NCBI RefSeq assembly: GCF_045207785.1
Contig: NZ_CP108777.1
Span: 1,860,001 to 1,924,000, forward strand
Source: Embleya sp045207785
Lineage (GTDB): Bacteria; Actinomycetota; Actinomycetes; Streptomycetales; Streptomycetaceae
Direction: 5' to 3'
DNA: 64,000 bases
The position numbers and the translations under genes are program-made. Below, in pieces: positions 34,499 to 42,690 of the stretch; position 1 is the first letter of the stretch; every line of letters begins with the position of its first letter. A model generated the notes under the pieces. It saw only the letters and a list, made by a program, of their open reading frames with translations. It was not told where the DNA came from and made no database searches.

Positions 34499-35560
34499 TC
34501 AGGCCGAGTGCGTCAACGTCTCCGGTTCGACCGCGTACGCGAACGGGACGCCGCGCGTGTACCGCTCCAGCTCGTCCAGCGCGTGCTCGACCATGCGGCG
34601 CAGCTCGCCGCCGAGGGACCCGGCGATGTGCGGCGTCAGCAGCACGTTGGGCAACTCGTACAGCGGGGATTCGGCGGGCAGCACGTCGGGTTCGGTGACG
34701 TCGATGACCGCGTGCAGCCGGCCGGCGGCCAACTCCGCGGTGAGCGCCTCCTGGTCCACCAGCGATCCGCGCGCGGTGTTGATCAGGGTCGCGCCGTCGG
34801 GCATCAGGGCCAACCGGCGCCGGTCGAGGAGGTGGCGGGTGGACGCCAGTTCGGGGGCGTGCACGCTGACCACGTCACTGCGCCGGACCAGTTCGTCCAG
34901 GTCCACCCGACGCGCGCCCAGGGCGGTGGCCTGATCGGTGGTCAGGTACGGGTCGTGGACCAGGAGTTCGAAGTCGAAGGCGCGCAGCAGTTCGAGCACG
35001 CGGCGGCCGATCCGGGAGGCGCCGACGATGCCGATCGTGCGGCGGTAGTTGCCGAACCCCGGGTAGCGGGCGTCCCAGTCGATCGAGCGGCGCTCGGTGC
35101 GGTAGGCGTCCCGGATCTGCAGGACGCGCTTGTTCGCGAAGAGCACGGACGCGACCGTGTACTCGGCGACCGGCAGCGCGTTGACCGCGGCTCCGGAGGA
35201 GACGATCAGGCCGCGTTCCCAGCACGCGTCGGTGAGGTGGTGCTTGACCGAGCCCGCCGCGTGCACGACGGCGCGCAGGCGCGGCGCCGCGGTGAGCACC
35301 GCCTCGTCCACCCGGGCCGCGCCCCAGCAGGTGAACAGCACCTCCGCGTCGGCGAGCGCGGCGCGGGCCTTCGGGGTGTCGAAGTCGGCGGCGATCAGGC
35401 CGAGATCCACCTCGGACAGGGCGCTGAGCCGGGCCCTGGCGTCGGCGTCGAGGATGCGCGCGGCGACGGAGGGCGCCATCGCGAGCAGTACGCGCGGCCG
35501 ACGCCCTTCGGCGCGCGCGGAGCGGGGGGCGGTCTCGAACGAGGTGGTGCCGTTGGTCAC
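34499..35560 (-). CDS. D-2-hydroxyacid dehydrogenase family protein
   Basis: 353 residues. NAD-binding TIGIVGASRIGRRVLELLRA, then NTARGSLVD (substrate Arg), VIDVTEPD (Glu) and TPHIAGS (catalytic His) give the full Arg-Glu-His set of D-2-hydroxyacid dehydrogenases. It reduces or oxidises a 2-keto/2-hydroxy acid, possibly from a uronic acid or sugar breakdown. GTG 35560 overlaps the permease stop (GTGA). It is the last gene of the operon that starts with the solute-binding protein. Confidence 0.9.
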   Translation of the reverse strand: MTNGTTSFETAPRSARAEGRRPRVLLAMAPSVAARILDADARARLSALSEVDLGLIAADFDTPKARAALADAEVLFTCWGAARVDEAVLTAAPRLRAVVHAAGSVKHHLTDACWERGLIVSSGAAVNALPVAEYTVASVLFANKRVLQIRDAYRTERRSIDWDARYPGFGNYRRTIGIVGASRIGRRVLELLRAFDFELLVHDPYLTTDQATALGARRVDLDELVRRSDVVSVHAPELASTRHLLDRRRLALMPDGATLINTARGSLVDQEALTAELAAGRLHAVIDVTEPDVLPAESPLYELPNVLLTPHIAGSLGGELRRMVEHALDELERYTRGVPFAYAVEPETLTHSA

Positions 35561-36507
35561 TTGACGCTCCCGGCGGACAGTCCGGAACGCCAGTGGCGCT
35601 GGAGCGAGACGAAGGCGACGACCAGAGGGACGACGGCCATGAGCGAACCGGTGATCACCAGCGGGTAGAACTCGGGGAAGGCGTGCGCGTTGGTGTTCCA
35701 CGAGTACAGGCCGAGGCTGACCGGGTACAGCTTCTGGTCGGAGAGCATCACCAGCGGCAGGAAGAAGTTGTTCCAGATCGCGGTGAACTGGAACAGGAAG
35801 ATGGTCACGAAGCCCGGCATCATCATCGGCATCGCGACCGAGAAGAAGGTCCGGATCTCGCCGGCGCCGTCCATCCGGGCGGCTTCGAGCACCTCCCCGG
35901 GGATGTACCCGGCGCTGAACACCCGCGCGAGGTAGACCCCGAAGGGGTTGACGATGACGGGGATGAACACCGCCCAGAACGTGTTGACCAGACCCACCTT
36001 GGACGCCAGCAGGTACAGCGGCAGCGCGACGGCGGTGGTGGGCACGAGCACCCCGAGCAGGACGCCGCCGAACAGCTTCTCCTTGCCGGGGAAGTCGAAC
36101 TTGTCGAAGGCGTAGCCGGCCAGCACGCTGACGAACGAGCCGAGTGCCGCGCCGACGCCCGCGTACAGCAGGCTGTTGACGTACCAGCGCCAGTAGATCC
36201 CGTCGTTCTCGGCGCTGACGGCCTTGACGTTCTCGGTGAAGTGGAAGCCCTCGAAGGCGAATCCGTCGCCGCCGAACAGGCCGCCCATGTCCTTGGTCGC
36301 GGCGATCAGCAGCCACGCCAGCGGCATCATCATGTACAGCGTCACGAGCACCAGGGCGCCGTTCACGGCGACCTTGGACATCAATGCCTCGGTGGCGCGC
36401 CCCTTGCGTCCCTCGCGCGGTCGTCGGGGCGGCTCGGGCAGCGTCTTCGAGGTCGGCACGGGCGCGTCGGCCGCGGCCCCACTCGGCTGCTTCACGGTGA
36501 CGCTCAT
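35557..36507 (-). CDS. carbohydrate ABC transporter permease (MalG type)
   Basis: 316 residues, six helices. EAARMDGAGEIRTFFSVAMP is the EAA loop that contacts the ATPase, close to the MalG/CUT1 consensus. A cytosolic Pro/Arg-rich N-terminus (PEPPRRPREGRKGRATEA) precedes the first helix. ATG 36507 overlaps the upstream permease stop by four bases (ATGA). No ATPase gene lies in the locus; CUT1 systems in streptomycetes often share the MsiK ATPase encoded elsewhere. Confidence 0.95.
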   Translation of the reverse strand: MSVTVKQPSGAAADAPVPTSKTLPEPPRRPREGRKGRATEALMSKVAVNGALVLVTLYMMMPLAWLLIAATKDMGGLFGGDGFAFEGFHFTENVKAVSAENDGIYWRWYVNSLLYAGVGAALGSFVSVLAGYAFDKFDFPGKEKLFGGVLLGVLVPTTAVALPLYLLASKVGLVNTFWAVFIPVIVNPFGVYLARVFSAGYIPGEVLEAARMDGAGEIRTFFSVAMPMMMPGFVTIFLFQFTAIWNNFFLPLVMLSDQKLYPVSLGLYSWNTNAHAFPEFYPLVITGSLMAVVPLVVAFVSLQRHWRSGLSAGSVK

Positions 36508-37409
36508 GCGGTCCTCCGTCCGGACGACAGGCGGGTGACGCCGAACGACAGCGCGGCGGCGAACACCGCGAGCAGCACCGAGGCCGCCGCGGCCAGGCCG
36601 AAGTCGTTGGCGCGGAAGGCCGCCGTGTAGGCGTACATGTTGGGCGTCCAGGAGCTGCCGACGGCGGGGTTGGCGTCGCTCAGGATCGAGGGTTCGGTGA
36701 ACAGCTGCAGCGAGCCGATGACGGTGAAGAGCATCGTCATGGCGACGGCGGCCCGGATCATCGGGATCTTGACCGACACGGCGATCCGGATCGGTCCGGC
36801 CCCGTCCACGGTCGCGGCCTCGACCACCTCGCGCGGGATCGCCTGGAGCGCGGCGTAGAAGATGATCATGTTGTAGCCGATCCACTCCCACGTCGCGATG
36901 TTGACGATCGAGAACAGGGCGGTGTCCGAGGCCAGGAAGTCCCAGTGGATGCCGCCGGACTCGAGCAGGTCCACGACCGGGCTCAGGCCCGGCGTGTACA
37001 GGTACACCCAGATCAGCGCGGCGATGATGCCGGGGACCGCGTGCGGCAGGAACAGCGCGAGCTGGAAGAACTTGCGCGCCCGGGCCAGGGCCGAGTCCAG
37101 GAGCAGCGCGAGGGCGAGCGCGGAGCCGACCATCACCGGGATGTAGAGCACGCAGTACAGGCCGATGGCGATGAAGCCGTCGCGGAACGCGTCGTCGCCG
37201 AGCGCGTCGGCGTAGTTGCCCAGTCCGCTGAACACCCGTCTGGTTCCGCCGAAGCCCAGTCCCGAGGTCTTCTCGGTGAACAGGCTGAGCCAGACCGCGT
37301 AGCCGATCGGCACGACCATGGTGGCGATGAACAGGGCGTAGAACGGGATCAGGAACAGGGCGGCTGTGGTGTGCCGGCGCCGGCGTACGGCGCGCAGGGG
37401 TGTGTTCAT
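36504..37409 (-). CDS. carbohydrate ABC transporter permease (MalF type)
   Basis: 301 residues. First helix LFLIPFYALFIATMVVPIGY, EAA loop EAATVDGAGPIRIAVSVKIP. ATG 37409 follows GAGGAAG and fits the family N-terminus (MNTPLRAVRRRR). It forms the heterodimeric channel with the next permease. An intercistronic hairpin at 37432-37466 separates it from the solute-binding gene. Confidence 0.95.
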   Translation of the reverse strand: MNTPLRAVRRRRHTTAALFLIPFYALFIATMVVPIGYAVWLSLFTEKTSGLGFGGTRRVFSGLGNYADALGDDAFRDGFIAIGLYCVLYIPVMVGSALALALLLDSALARARKFFQLALFLPHAVPGIIAALIWVYLYTPGLSPVVDLLESGGIHWDFLASDTALFSIVNIATWEWIGYNMIIFYAALQAIPREVVEAATVDGAGPIRIAVSVKIPMIRAAVAMTMLFTVIGSLQLFTEPSILSDANPAVGSSWTPNMYAYTAAFRANDFGLAAAASVLLAVFAAALSFGVTRLSSGRRTA

Positions 37410-37431
37410 CGAACTGCTTCCTCGTGGCGAT

Positions 37432-37466
37432 CCCCCGGTGCGCGGCGGCGCGGGGCGCACCGGGGG
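37432..37466 (-). terminator. intercistronic hairpin between solute-binding and permease genes
   Basis: Twelve-bp perfect stem, arms 37432-37443 (CCCCCGGTGCGC) and 37455-37466, 11-base loop. In sugar ABC operons such a hairpin usually lets the binding protein be made in excess over the permeases. Confidence 0.6.
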
Positions 37467-37500
37467 CGTACGGGTCACGGGCTCGGGTGGGGACGGGCGG

Positions 37501-38835
37501 TCAGCTCTTGACCGAGATGCCGCGCTTCTTCAGGTCCTCGACGGTGGCCTTCTGGGCCTCCTCCAGGCCGGCGATGATCGTGCCGCCGCTGGAGAGCTTG
37601 CCGAACTGGTCCTTGAGGATGGTGTTCGTCTGCGTCATCGACGGGCCCCACGTCCAGCCGGCGCCGATCTTCGTCGCGGCCTCGGTGAACAGCGGGTAGA
37701 TGTCCTGCTTGCCGAAGTAGGCGGTGTCGAAGGCCTGCGCGGCGGTGGGCACCAGGTCGGTCGCGGCGGGGTACGCGCTGGAGGTACCGCTGGCGATCCG
37801 CGCGGAGATGCCCTCCTTGGTGGTGGTCATCCACTCGATGAAGGTGAGCGCGGCCTTGGTCTTCTTGCTGTCCTTGCCCACCGCGAAGGTCGAGCCGCCG
37901 AGCATGCCGTTGGCCGGCGTCCCCCAGTCCGGCAGCGGCGCGACGGCCCACTTGCCGGCCAGGTCGGGCTGGCTGCCCTTGAGCACGCCCGCGCTCCAGG
38001 ACGCGCCGACGATGCCGACGGTGCCGCCGCTCTTGAGGTCGGCGTTCCACTGCTGGCTGAAGGAGGGCTGCACGCGCACCAGGTCGTCGGTGACCAGCTT
38101 GTTCCAGTAGTCGGCGACCTTGCGGGAGTTCGGGTCGGTGAGCGAGACCTTCCAGGAGTCGCCCTCGGTGCCGAACCACGCGCCGCCGGCCTGCCAGGTG
38201 AGCCCGGCCATGGTGCTCGGGTCGTCCGGGTAGAAGGTGCCGATCCGCGCGTTCGCGTCGGCCTTCTTGACCTGCTCGGCGGCGGCGCGGTACTCGTCCC
38301 AGGTCTTGGGGACCGGGATGTTGTGGCTGGTGAAGAAGTCCTTGCGGTAGTACAGCGCCATCGGGGCGGCGTCCAGCGGCACGGCCCAGGTCTTGCCGCC
38401 CAGTTCGGTGAGCTTGTTGACCTGGGCGGGGAACTTCGACTTCAGGCCGCCGACCTTCGACGTGAGGTCCTGCACGGCCCCCTGGCTGACGAAGTCCGGG
38501 AGCTGCGGGTATTCGATGGTCAGCACGTCGGGGGCGTTGCCCGCCTTGACCGCGTTGGACATCTTCGCGTAGCCGCCGGCGTTGCCCGAGGGGATCTGCT
38601 CGTACTTGACCTGGATGTCGGGGTGGGACTTGTTGAACGCGTCCACCACCTCCTGGGTGCCCTTGGTCCAGGACCAGAAGGTGATCTCCTGCTTCTGCGC
38701 CGGCCCGCCCCCGTCGGCGGCGGCGGGACCGGCGTCCTTCTTCTTGTCGCCGCCACCGCCGCAGCCCGTGACGAGACTCAGGGCGGTGACGATGCCGACA
38801 AGAGCTGTTCCGAGTCGGATGGATGTGCGCTGCAT
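37501..38835 (-). CDS. extracellular sugar-binding lipoprotein of ABC transporter
   Basis: 444 residues. Lipoprotein signal with lipobox LVTGC; the mature part begins GGGGDKKK and shows ITFWSWTKGTQEVVDAFNKS and VLTIEYPQLPDFV, typical of CUT1 (family 1) solute-binding proteins. It captures an oligosaccharide for the two downstream permeases. The operator TGATCG-TT-CGATCA lies at 38944-38957, about 110 bases upstream. Substrate unknown; the DUF2264 neighbour suggests a polysaccharide-derived sugar. Confidence 0.95.
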   Translation of the reverse strand: MQRTSIRLGTALVGIVTALSLVTGCGGGGDKKKDAGPAAADGGGPAQKQEITFWSWTKGTQEVVDAFNKSHPDIQVKYEQIPSGNAGGYAKMSNAVKAGNAPDVLTIEYPQLPDFVSQGAVQDLTSKVGGLKSKFPAQVNKLTELGGKTWAVPLDAAPMALYYRKDFFTSHNIPVPKTWDEYRAAAEQVKKADANARIGTFYPDDPSTMAGLTWQAGGAWFGTEGDSWKVSLTDPNSRKVADYWNKLVTDDLVRVQPSFSQQWNADLKSGGTVGIVGASWSAGVLKGSQPDLAGKWAVAPLPDWGTPANGMLGGSTFAVGKDSKKTKAALTFIEWMTTTKEGISARIASGTSSAYPAATDLVPTAAQAFDTAYFGKQDIYPLFTEAATKIGAGWTWGPSMTQTNTILKDQFGKLSSGGTIIAGLEEAQKATVEDLKKRGISVKS

Positions 38836-38940
38836 GGACGCTCCTGGGTCGAACCTGCATCGAAGGCGATAGCGAGCATCATTCGGTCAGGAGCGAACAG
38901 GGTCAAGAGCAAATGAACAATCGATGAAAAACGAAACTGA

Positions 38941-40080
38941 TTATGATCGTTCGATCACAGGGAGGTTCGATCGCTCGTCCCTGTCGGTCTCCCCCGTGCC
39001 GGTGGTGGCGCGCAGGCGCAGCTGCGGAACGAGCGAGATGTGCCGCGGCGCGGACTCGTCGCCGTCGACCAGGCGCCGCGCGAGCAGTTCGACGGCGGTC
39101 CGGCCGACCTCGTGCTTGGGCGGCGCGATGGCGCTCAGCGGCGGGTCGGCCAGTGCCGCGACCTCGTCGTCGTAGGCGATCAGCGCCAGGTCGCCGGGCA
39201 CGTCGAGACCGGCCGCGCGCAGCCGGGAGACCAGCAGCAGCGCGTCCTGGTCGTTGTGCACCAGCGCGGCCGTGGCGGCGCCGGTGCGCGCGGCCTCGAC
39301 CACGCGCGCGACCGCTCCGTCGAAGCCGTCGGGATCCTCGCCGGGGTGTGGCGTCTGCACGCCGGCCGGGTCCGGCGGGGTCAGCCCGAGCGCGGCCAGC
39401 GCGGCCGTGTACCCGGCCTGGACCGCCGGCGTGGTCGGGCTGCCGAGCCGGGCCACGAGCAGGATCCGCCGGTGGTCCAGCCCGGCGAGCCGGCGCACCG
39501 CCTGCGCGGCGCCCAGGGCGTGGTCGGAGGCCACCCGATCCAGGTGTTCGAGCCCCGAACCGATCTCGGCACGACGCTCCACGAGCACGACGGGTACCGG
39601 CAGCTGCCCCATCCAGGCGTCCTCCCCGCCCGGCCCGGGCGCCCGCGAGGGGGTGAGCAGCAGCCCGTCCACACCGCCGCGCAGCAGCTGGTCGACCTGG
39701 TCGCGGTCCTCGGTCGGGTGATAGCGCGAGATGCCCAGGACCAGCCGCCCGCCGATCGCCTCGACCGCGTCGCGCGCGCCGCGGACCACCTCGGGGAAGT
39801 AGTACGTGGCCGACGGCACGAGCATGCCCACGGTCGGCCCCTCGGCGCCGCCGGCGCGCGGCCGGGCCGCGTCGCCCGCGGTCGGCGCGGCCGCGCGCGA
39901 GTGCGGCAGGGTGGCCCCGCCGTGCACCCGGTCGAGCAGGCCGCTGGTGACCAGCGACGTGACGTCGCGGCGCACCGTGACGGGCGAGACGCCCAGCCGC
40001 TCGGCGATCTCGTTGACCTTGACACTGCCCTGTTCGCGCGCCGCCTTGAGGATGAGTTCCTGTCGTTCTTCCGCCAGCAC
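38941..40080 (-). CDS. DeoR/LacI-hybrid transcription regulator
   Basis: 379 residues. A DeoR-type N-terminal HTH (RQELILKAAREQGSVKVNEI, RLGVSPVTVRRDVTSL) is followed by a LacI/GalR periplasmic-binding-like effector domain (GMLVPSATYYFPEVVRGARD, LVHNDQDALLLVSRLRAAGL, IAYDDEVAALADPPLSAI). Such hybrids repress sugar-uptake operons until the sugar binds. GTG 40080. It lies between the sugar ABC operon and the divergent DUF2264 gene, and GATCGTTCGATC palindromes flank it on both sides. Confidence 0.9.
   Translation of the reverse strand: MLAEERQELILKAAREQGSVKVNEIAERLGVSPVTVRRDVTSLVTSGLLDRVHGGATLPHSRAAAPTAGDAARPRAGGAEGPTVGMLVPSATYYFPEVVRGARDAVEAIGGRLVLGISRYHPTEDRDQVDQLLRGGVDGLLLTPSRAPGPGGEDAWMGQLPVPVVLVERRAEIGSGLEHLDRVASDHALGAAQAVRRLAGLDHRRILLVARLGSPTTPAVQAGYTAALAALGLTPPDPAGVQTPHPGEDPDGFDGAVARVVEAARTGAATAALVHNDQDALLLVSRLRAAGLDVPGDLALIAYDDEVAALADPPLSAIAPPKHEVGRTAVELLARRLVDGDESAPRHISLVPQLRLRATTGTGETDRDERSNLPVIERS
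38944..38957. promoter_or_regulatory. operator of the carbohydrate locus, copy 1
   Basis: Palindrome TGATCGTTCGATCA upstream of the sugar-binding gene. It overlaps the stop codon of the regulator gene. Related copies lie at 40203-40214 and 40232-40241. Confidence 0.6.
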
Positions 40081-40202
40081 CGTGGACGCCGTCCTTCCAG
40101 ATCCCCCAACGCGCGCCGAGAAGAAGGCGCACGGTCCGCAATGCCCGGCTGCTGCCCGGCCGCCCCAGCCTATGACATCCGCATTCGTTTTTGATTGAAA
40201 CG

Positions 40203-40241
40203 GATCGTTCGATCAAACGCACCCTTGACCCGATCGTTCGA
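40203..40241. promoter_or_regulatory. operators of the carbohydrate locus, copies 2 and 3
   Basis: Perfect GATCGTTCGATC at 40203-40214 and GATCGTTCGA at 40232-40241, 29 bases apart, between the divergent regulator and DUF2264 genes. TTGACC at 40225-40230 could be a -35 between them. Confidence 0.65.
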
Positions 40242-40323
40242 CTCGGCCTAGCGTGTGGAAAGCGCCTTCCAGCGGGTCGAGCGCCGCGCCGACGCCGACG
40301 GTCGCCCGACCCGGGGAGTACAC

Positions 40324-42273
40324 GTGAGCACACCGCATCCCTTCGCCCTGCCGCCGGAGGACCGCGAGCTCAGTCCCCACACGGGCTGGACCCGCGCGCA
40401 CTGGGAGGCCGTCGCCGACGGCCTGATCGCGGCGGTGCGTCCGTACGGCTCCCCGGGCGGCGCGCTGATCACGCTCCCGGGCCGGACCAGCTGGTCGGGC
40501 CGCCGCTCGGACGGACTCGAGGGCTACGCGCGGACGTTCCTGCTCGCGGCGCTGCGCGCGGCGGGCACCGCGGCGTCCGGCCGGCCGGTCCCGGCGGGAC
40601 TCCTGGAGCCGTACGCCCGAGGTCTGCGGGCCGGAACCGCCGCCCCCGGTACGGACGATGCCGAGTCCTGGCCGCACGTGGTCGACCGCGGCCAGGCCAT
40701 GGTCGAGGCCGCGTCGGTGGCCCTGGGCCTGCACCTGACGAAGGATCAGTTGTGGGACCGGCTGGACGAGTCGACCCGCGAACGGGCCGCGGCCTGGCTC
40801 GCGGGCGCGCTGCGACACGAGCCGGTGGACAACAACTGGTGGCTCTTCCCGGTCGCGGTGGGCACGTTCCTGGCGGACGCGGGCCACTTCCCCGACGAGG
40901 CCCGCGCCGCGATCGACCGCGGCCTGGCCCGGATCCAGGACTGGTACGTCGGCGACGGCTGGTACACCGACGGCGCCGGACGCTACTTCGACCACTACAA
41001 CGGCTGGGCCATGCACCTGTATCCGCTGCTGTGCGCGGTGGTCGCGGGCACCGCCCCGGACCCGATCGCGCGGGAACGGCTTCGGGTCTTCCTCGACGGC
41101 TACGGCCGCCTGTTCGACCGCACGGGCGCCCCGCTGCACCAGGGCCGTTCGCTGACCTACCGCTTCGCGGCGGCGGCGCCGCTGTGGCTGGGCGCGCTGG
41201 TGGACGCCACCCCGTTGGCCCCGGGCGCGACCCGGCGCCTCGCGAGCGGCGTGCTGCGGCACTTCCTGGATCGCGGCGCGGCTCGCGACGGCCTGCTGTC
41301 GCTCGGCTGGTACGGCCCCGACGACGCGACGGTGCAGCCGTATTCGGGCTCCGCATCGCCCTATTGGGCGGCGAAGGGCTTCGTCGGTCTGCTGCTGCCC
41401 GACGACCACGCGGTCTGGACGGCGCGCGAGCTGCCCGGCCCGGCCGAGGGGGACGACACCGGATTGGGACTGCCGGGGCCCGGGCTGCTCGTGCACACCG
41501 GACACGGCGTCGCCCGGCTGGTCAACCACGGCAGCGACCATCAACCGGTGGACGCGTCGGCGCCGGACGACCCGCTGTACGCGCGCCTGGCCTACTCGAC
41601 CCTGACCGGCCCGACCCGGGAGGGCGATCCGGCGGACAACCACGTGGGCCTGGTCGTGGCCGGCGGGGTGACCGAACGCGGCCGGGTCGAGCCACTGGGG
41701 GCGGGGGAGGACTGGGCGGCGTCCGCCCACGTGCCGACCACCGCCGACGGACCGGTTCCGGGCACGCGCATCGCGTCGATCAGCGTGGTGCGCGGTCCCT
41801 ACGAGGTGCGGGTGCACCACGTGCAGGCGCCGGCGGGCACGCGGGTGCGCGAAACCGGGTGGGCGCCCGCGAGTTCGGTGCCGGGCGAGCTGCGCTCGAC
41901 GGTCGACGGGGTCGACGCCCGGGTCGAGACCGGGTCCGTGCGGGGCACCCTGACCGGCGCGTTGGGCTACGACCGAGCGGCGGTGTCGGCGGCCCCGCAG
42001 GGGACCGCGTTCGGCAGCTCGGCGGCGATCCCGTTCCTGGAGGGCACCGCCACGGGCGGCCTGTTCGCGAGCGTGCTGACGCTGACCTGGGCCGACCGGG
42101 CCGAGGGCGGTGCCCCGCGCGTGGTCGAGGCGGAATCCGGCGCGGAGATCGTCTGGGGCGACGACCGCGCGACCCGGCTCCACCGCGACCGCGACGGCCG
42201 CTGGAGCGTGCACCACGCGGGCGCCGGCGCGGCCGGGTCGACCCGACGAGAGGCCGGGTCGCCCGCGCGGTGA
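40324..42273 (+). CDS. DUF2264 family protein
   Basis: 649 residues. SGRRSDGLEGYARTFLLAAL, then VDNNWWLFPVAVGTFLADAG and DGWYTDGAGRYFDHYNGWAM are the signatures of DUF2264, an (alpha/alpha)6-barrel-like family found in polysaccharide-utilisation loci and related in fold to heparinase-type lyases. The C-terminal 250 residues are beta-rich. No signal peptide, so it acts in the cytosol on imported oligosaccharide. GTG 40324 follows CGGGGAG. Divergent from its regulator and under the palindromic operators. Confidence 0.9.
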   Translation: MSTPHPFALPPEDRELSPHTGWTRAHWEAVADGLIAAVRPYGSPGGALITLPGRTSWSGRRSDGLEGYARTFLLAALRAAGTAASGRPVPAGLLEPYARGLRAGTAAPGTDDAESWPHVVDRGQAMVEAASVALGLHLTKDQLWDRLDESTRERAAAWLAGALRHEPVDNNWWLFPVAVGTFLADAGHFPDEARAAIDRGLARIQDWYVGDGWYTDGAGRYFDHYNGWAMHLYPLLCAVVAGTAPDPIARERLRVFLDGYGRLFDRTGAPLHQGRSLTYRFAAAAPLWLGALVDATPLAPGATRRLASGVLRHFLDRGAARDGLLSLGWYGPDDATVQPYSGSASPYWAAKGFVGLLLPDDHAVWTARELPGPAEGDDTGLGLPGPGLLVHTGHGVARLVNHGSDHQPVDASAPDDPLYARLAYSTLTGPTREGDPADNHVGLVVAGGVTERGRVEPLGAGEDWAASAHVPTTADGPVPGTRIASISVVRGPYEVRVHHVQAPAGTRVRETGWAPASSVPGELRSTVDGVDARVETGSVRGTLTGALGYDRAAVSAAPQGTAFGSSAAIPFLEGTATGGLFASVLTLTWADRAEGGAPRVVEAESGAEIVWGDDRATRLHRDRDGRWSVHHAGAGAAGSTRREAGSPAR

Positions 42274-42690
42274 TCGGGCGCGGCCGGGCCGACCGTCGTG
42301 GGTGCCGCACGACGATTCCCGGCGGGGCGGACATCGCGCGCCCTCGGCCCGGGACGGACGCCCGGACCCGTCCCGCGAGGTCGAGGACTTCGGACGTGGC
42401 GCGTCGCCGAGGCGTCCCGGGCGTCCCGGGCGAGCCAGGCGGGATGCGTGATCCGAGCCTCCGATGCGTCCCGTACGTGCCGTGCATCCGCCATGGGGTA
42501 CTTTGCGGCGGTATATGGCTTGTCCGCGCATCGCAGACCCCGAGGGCGCTGTCCATCCCCGCGGTGACCAAATTCCGGGCGCGCACTTGTACAGAACGAC
42601 GCGACTGTCGCAGGGTCCCATTCCCTAGTGTTTGATACTCGTCGTCCACACGATCCACTTGATCCACTTGATCCACGCAAGGGGCGGTTC
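42274..42690 (+). other. intergenic region before GNAT-AAA gene
   Basis: About 417 bases with no supported gene. The last 40 bases hold three tandem GATCCACTT units. A promoter is expected near 42580-42630 (TTGTAC at about 42588) but the -10 is unclear. Confidence 0.4.
42650..42676. repeat. three direct GATCCACTT units upstream of GNAT-AAA gene
   Basis: Nine-base units GATCCACTT, GATCCACTT and GATCCACGC in a row, ending 14 bases before the start codon. In frame they would encode a short DP-repeat, but the preferred start lies downstream. Confidence 0.6.
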
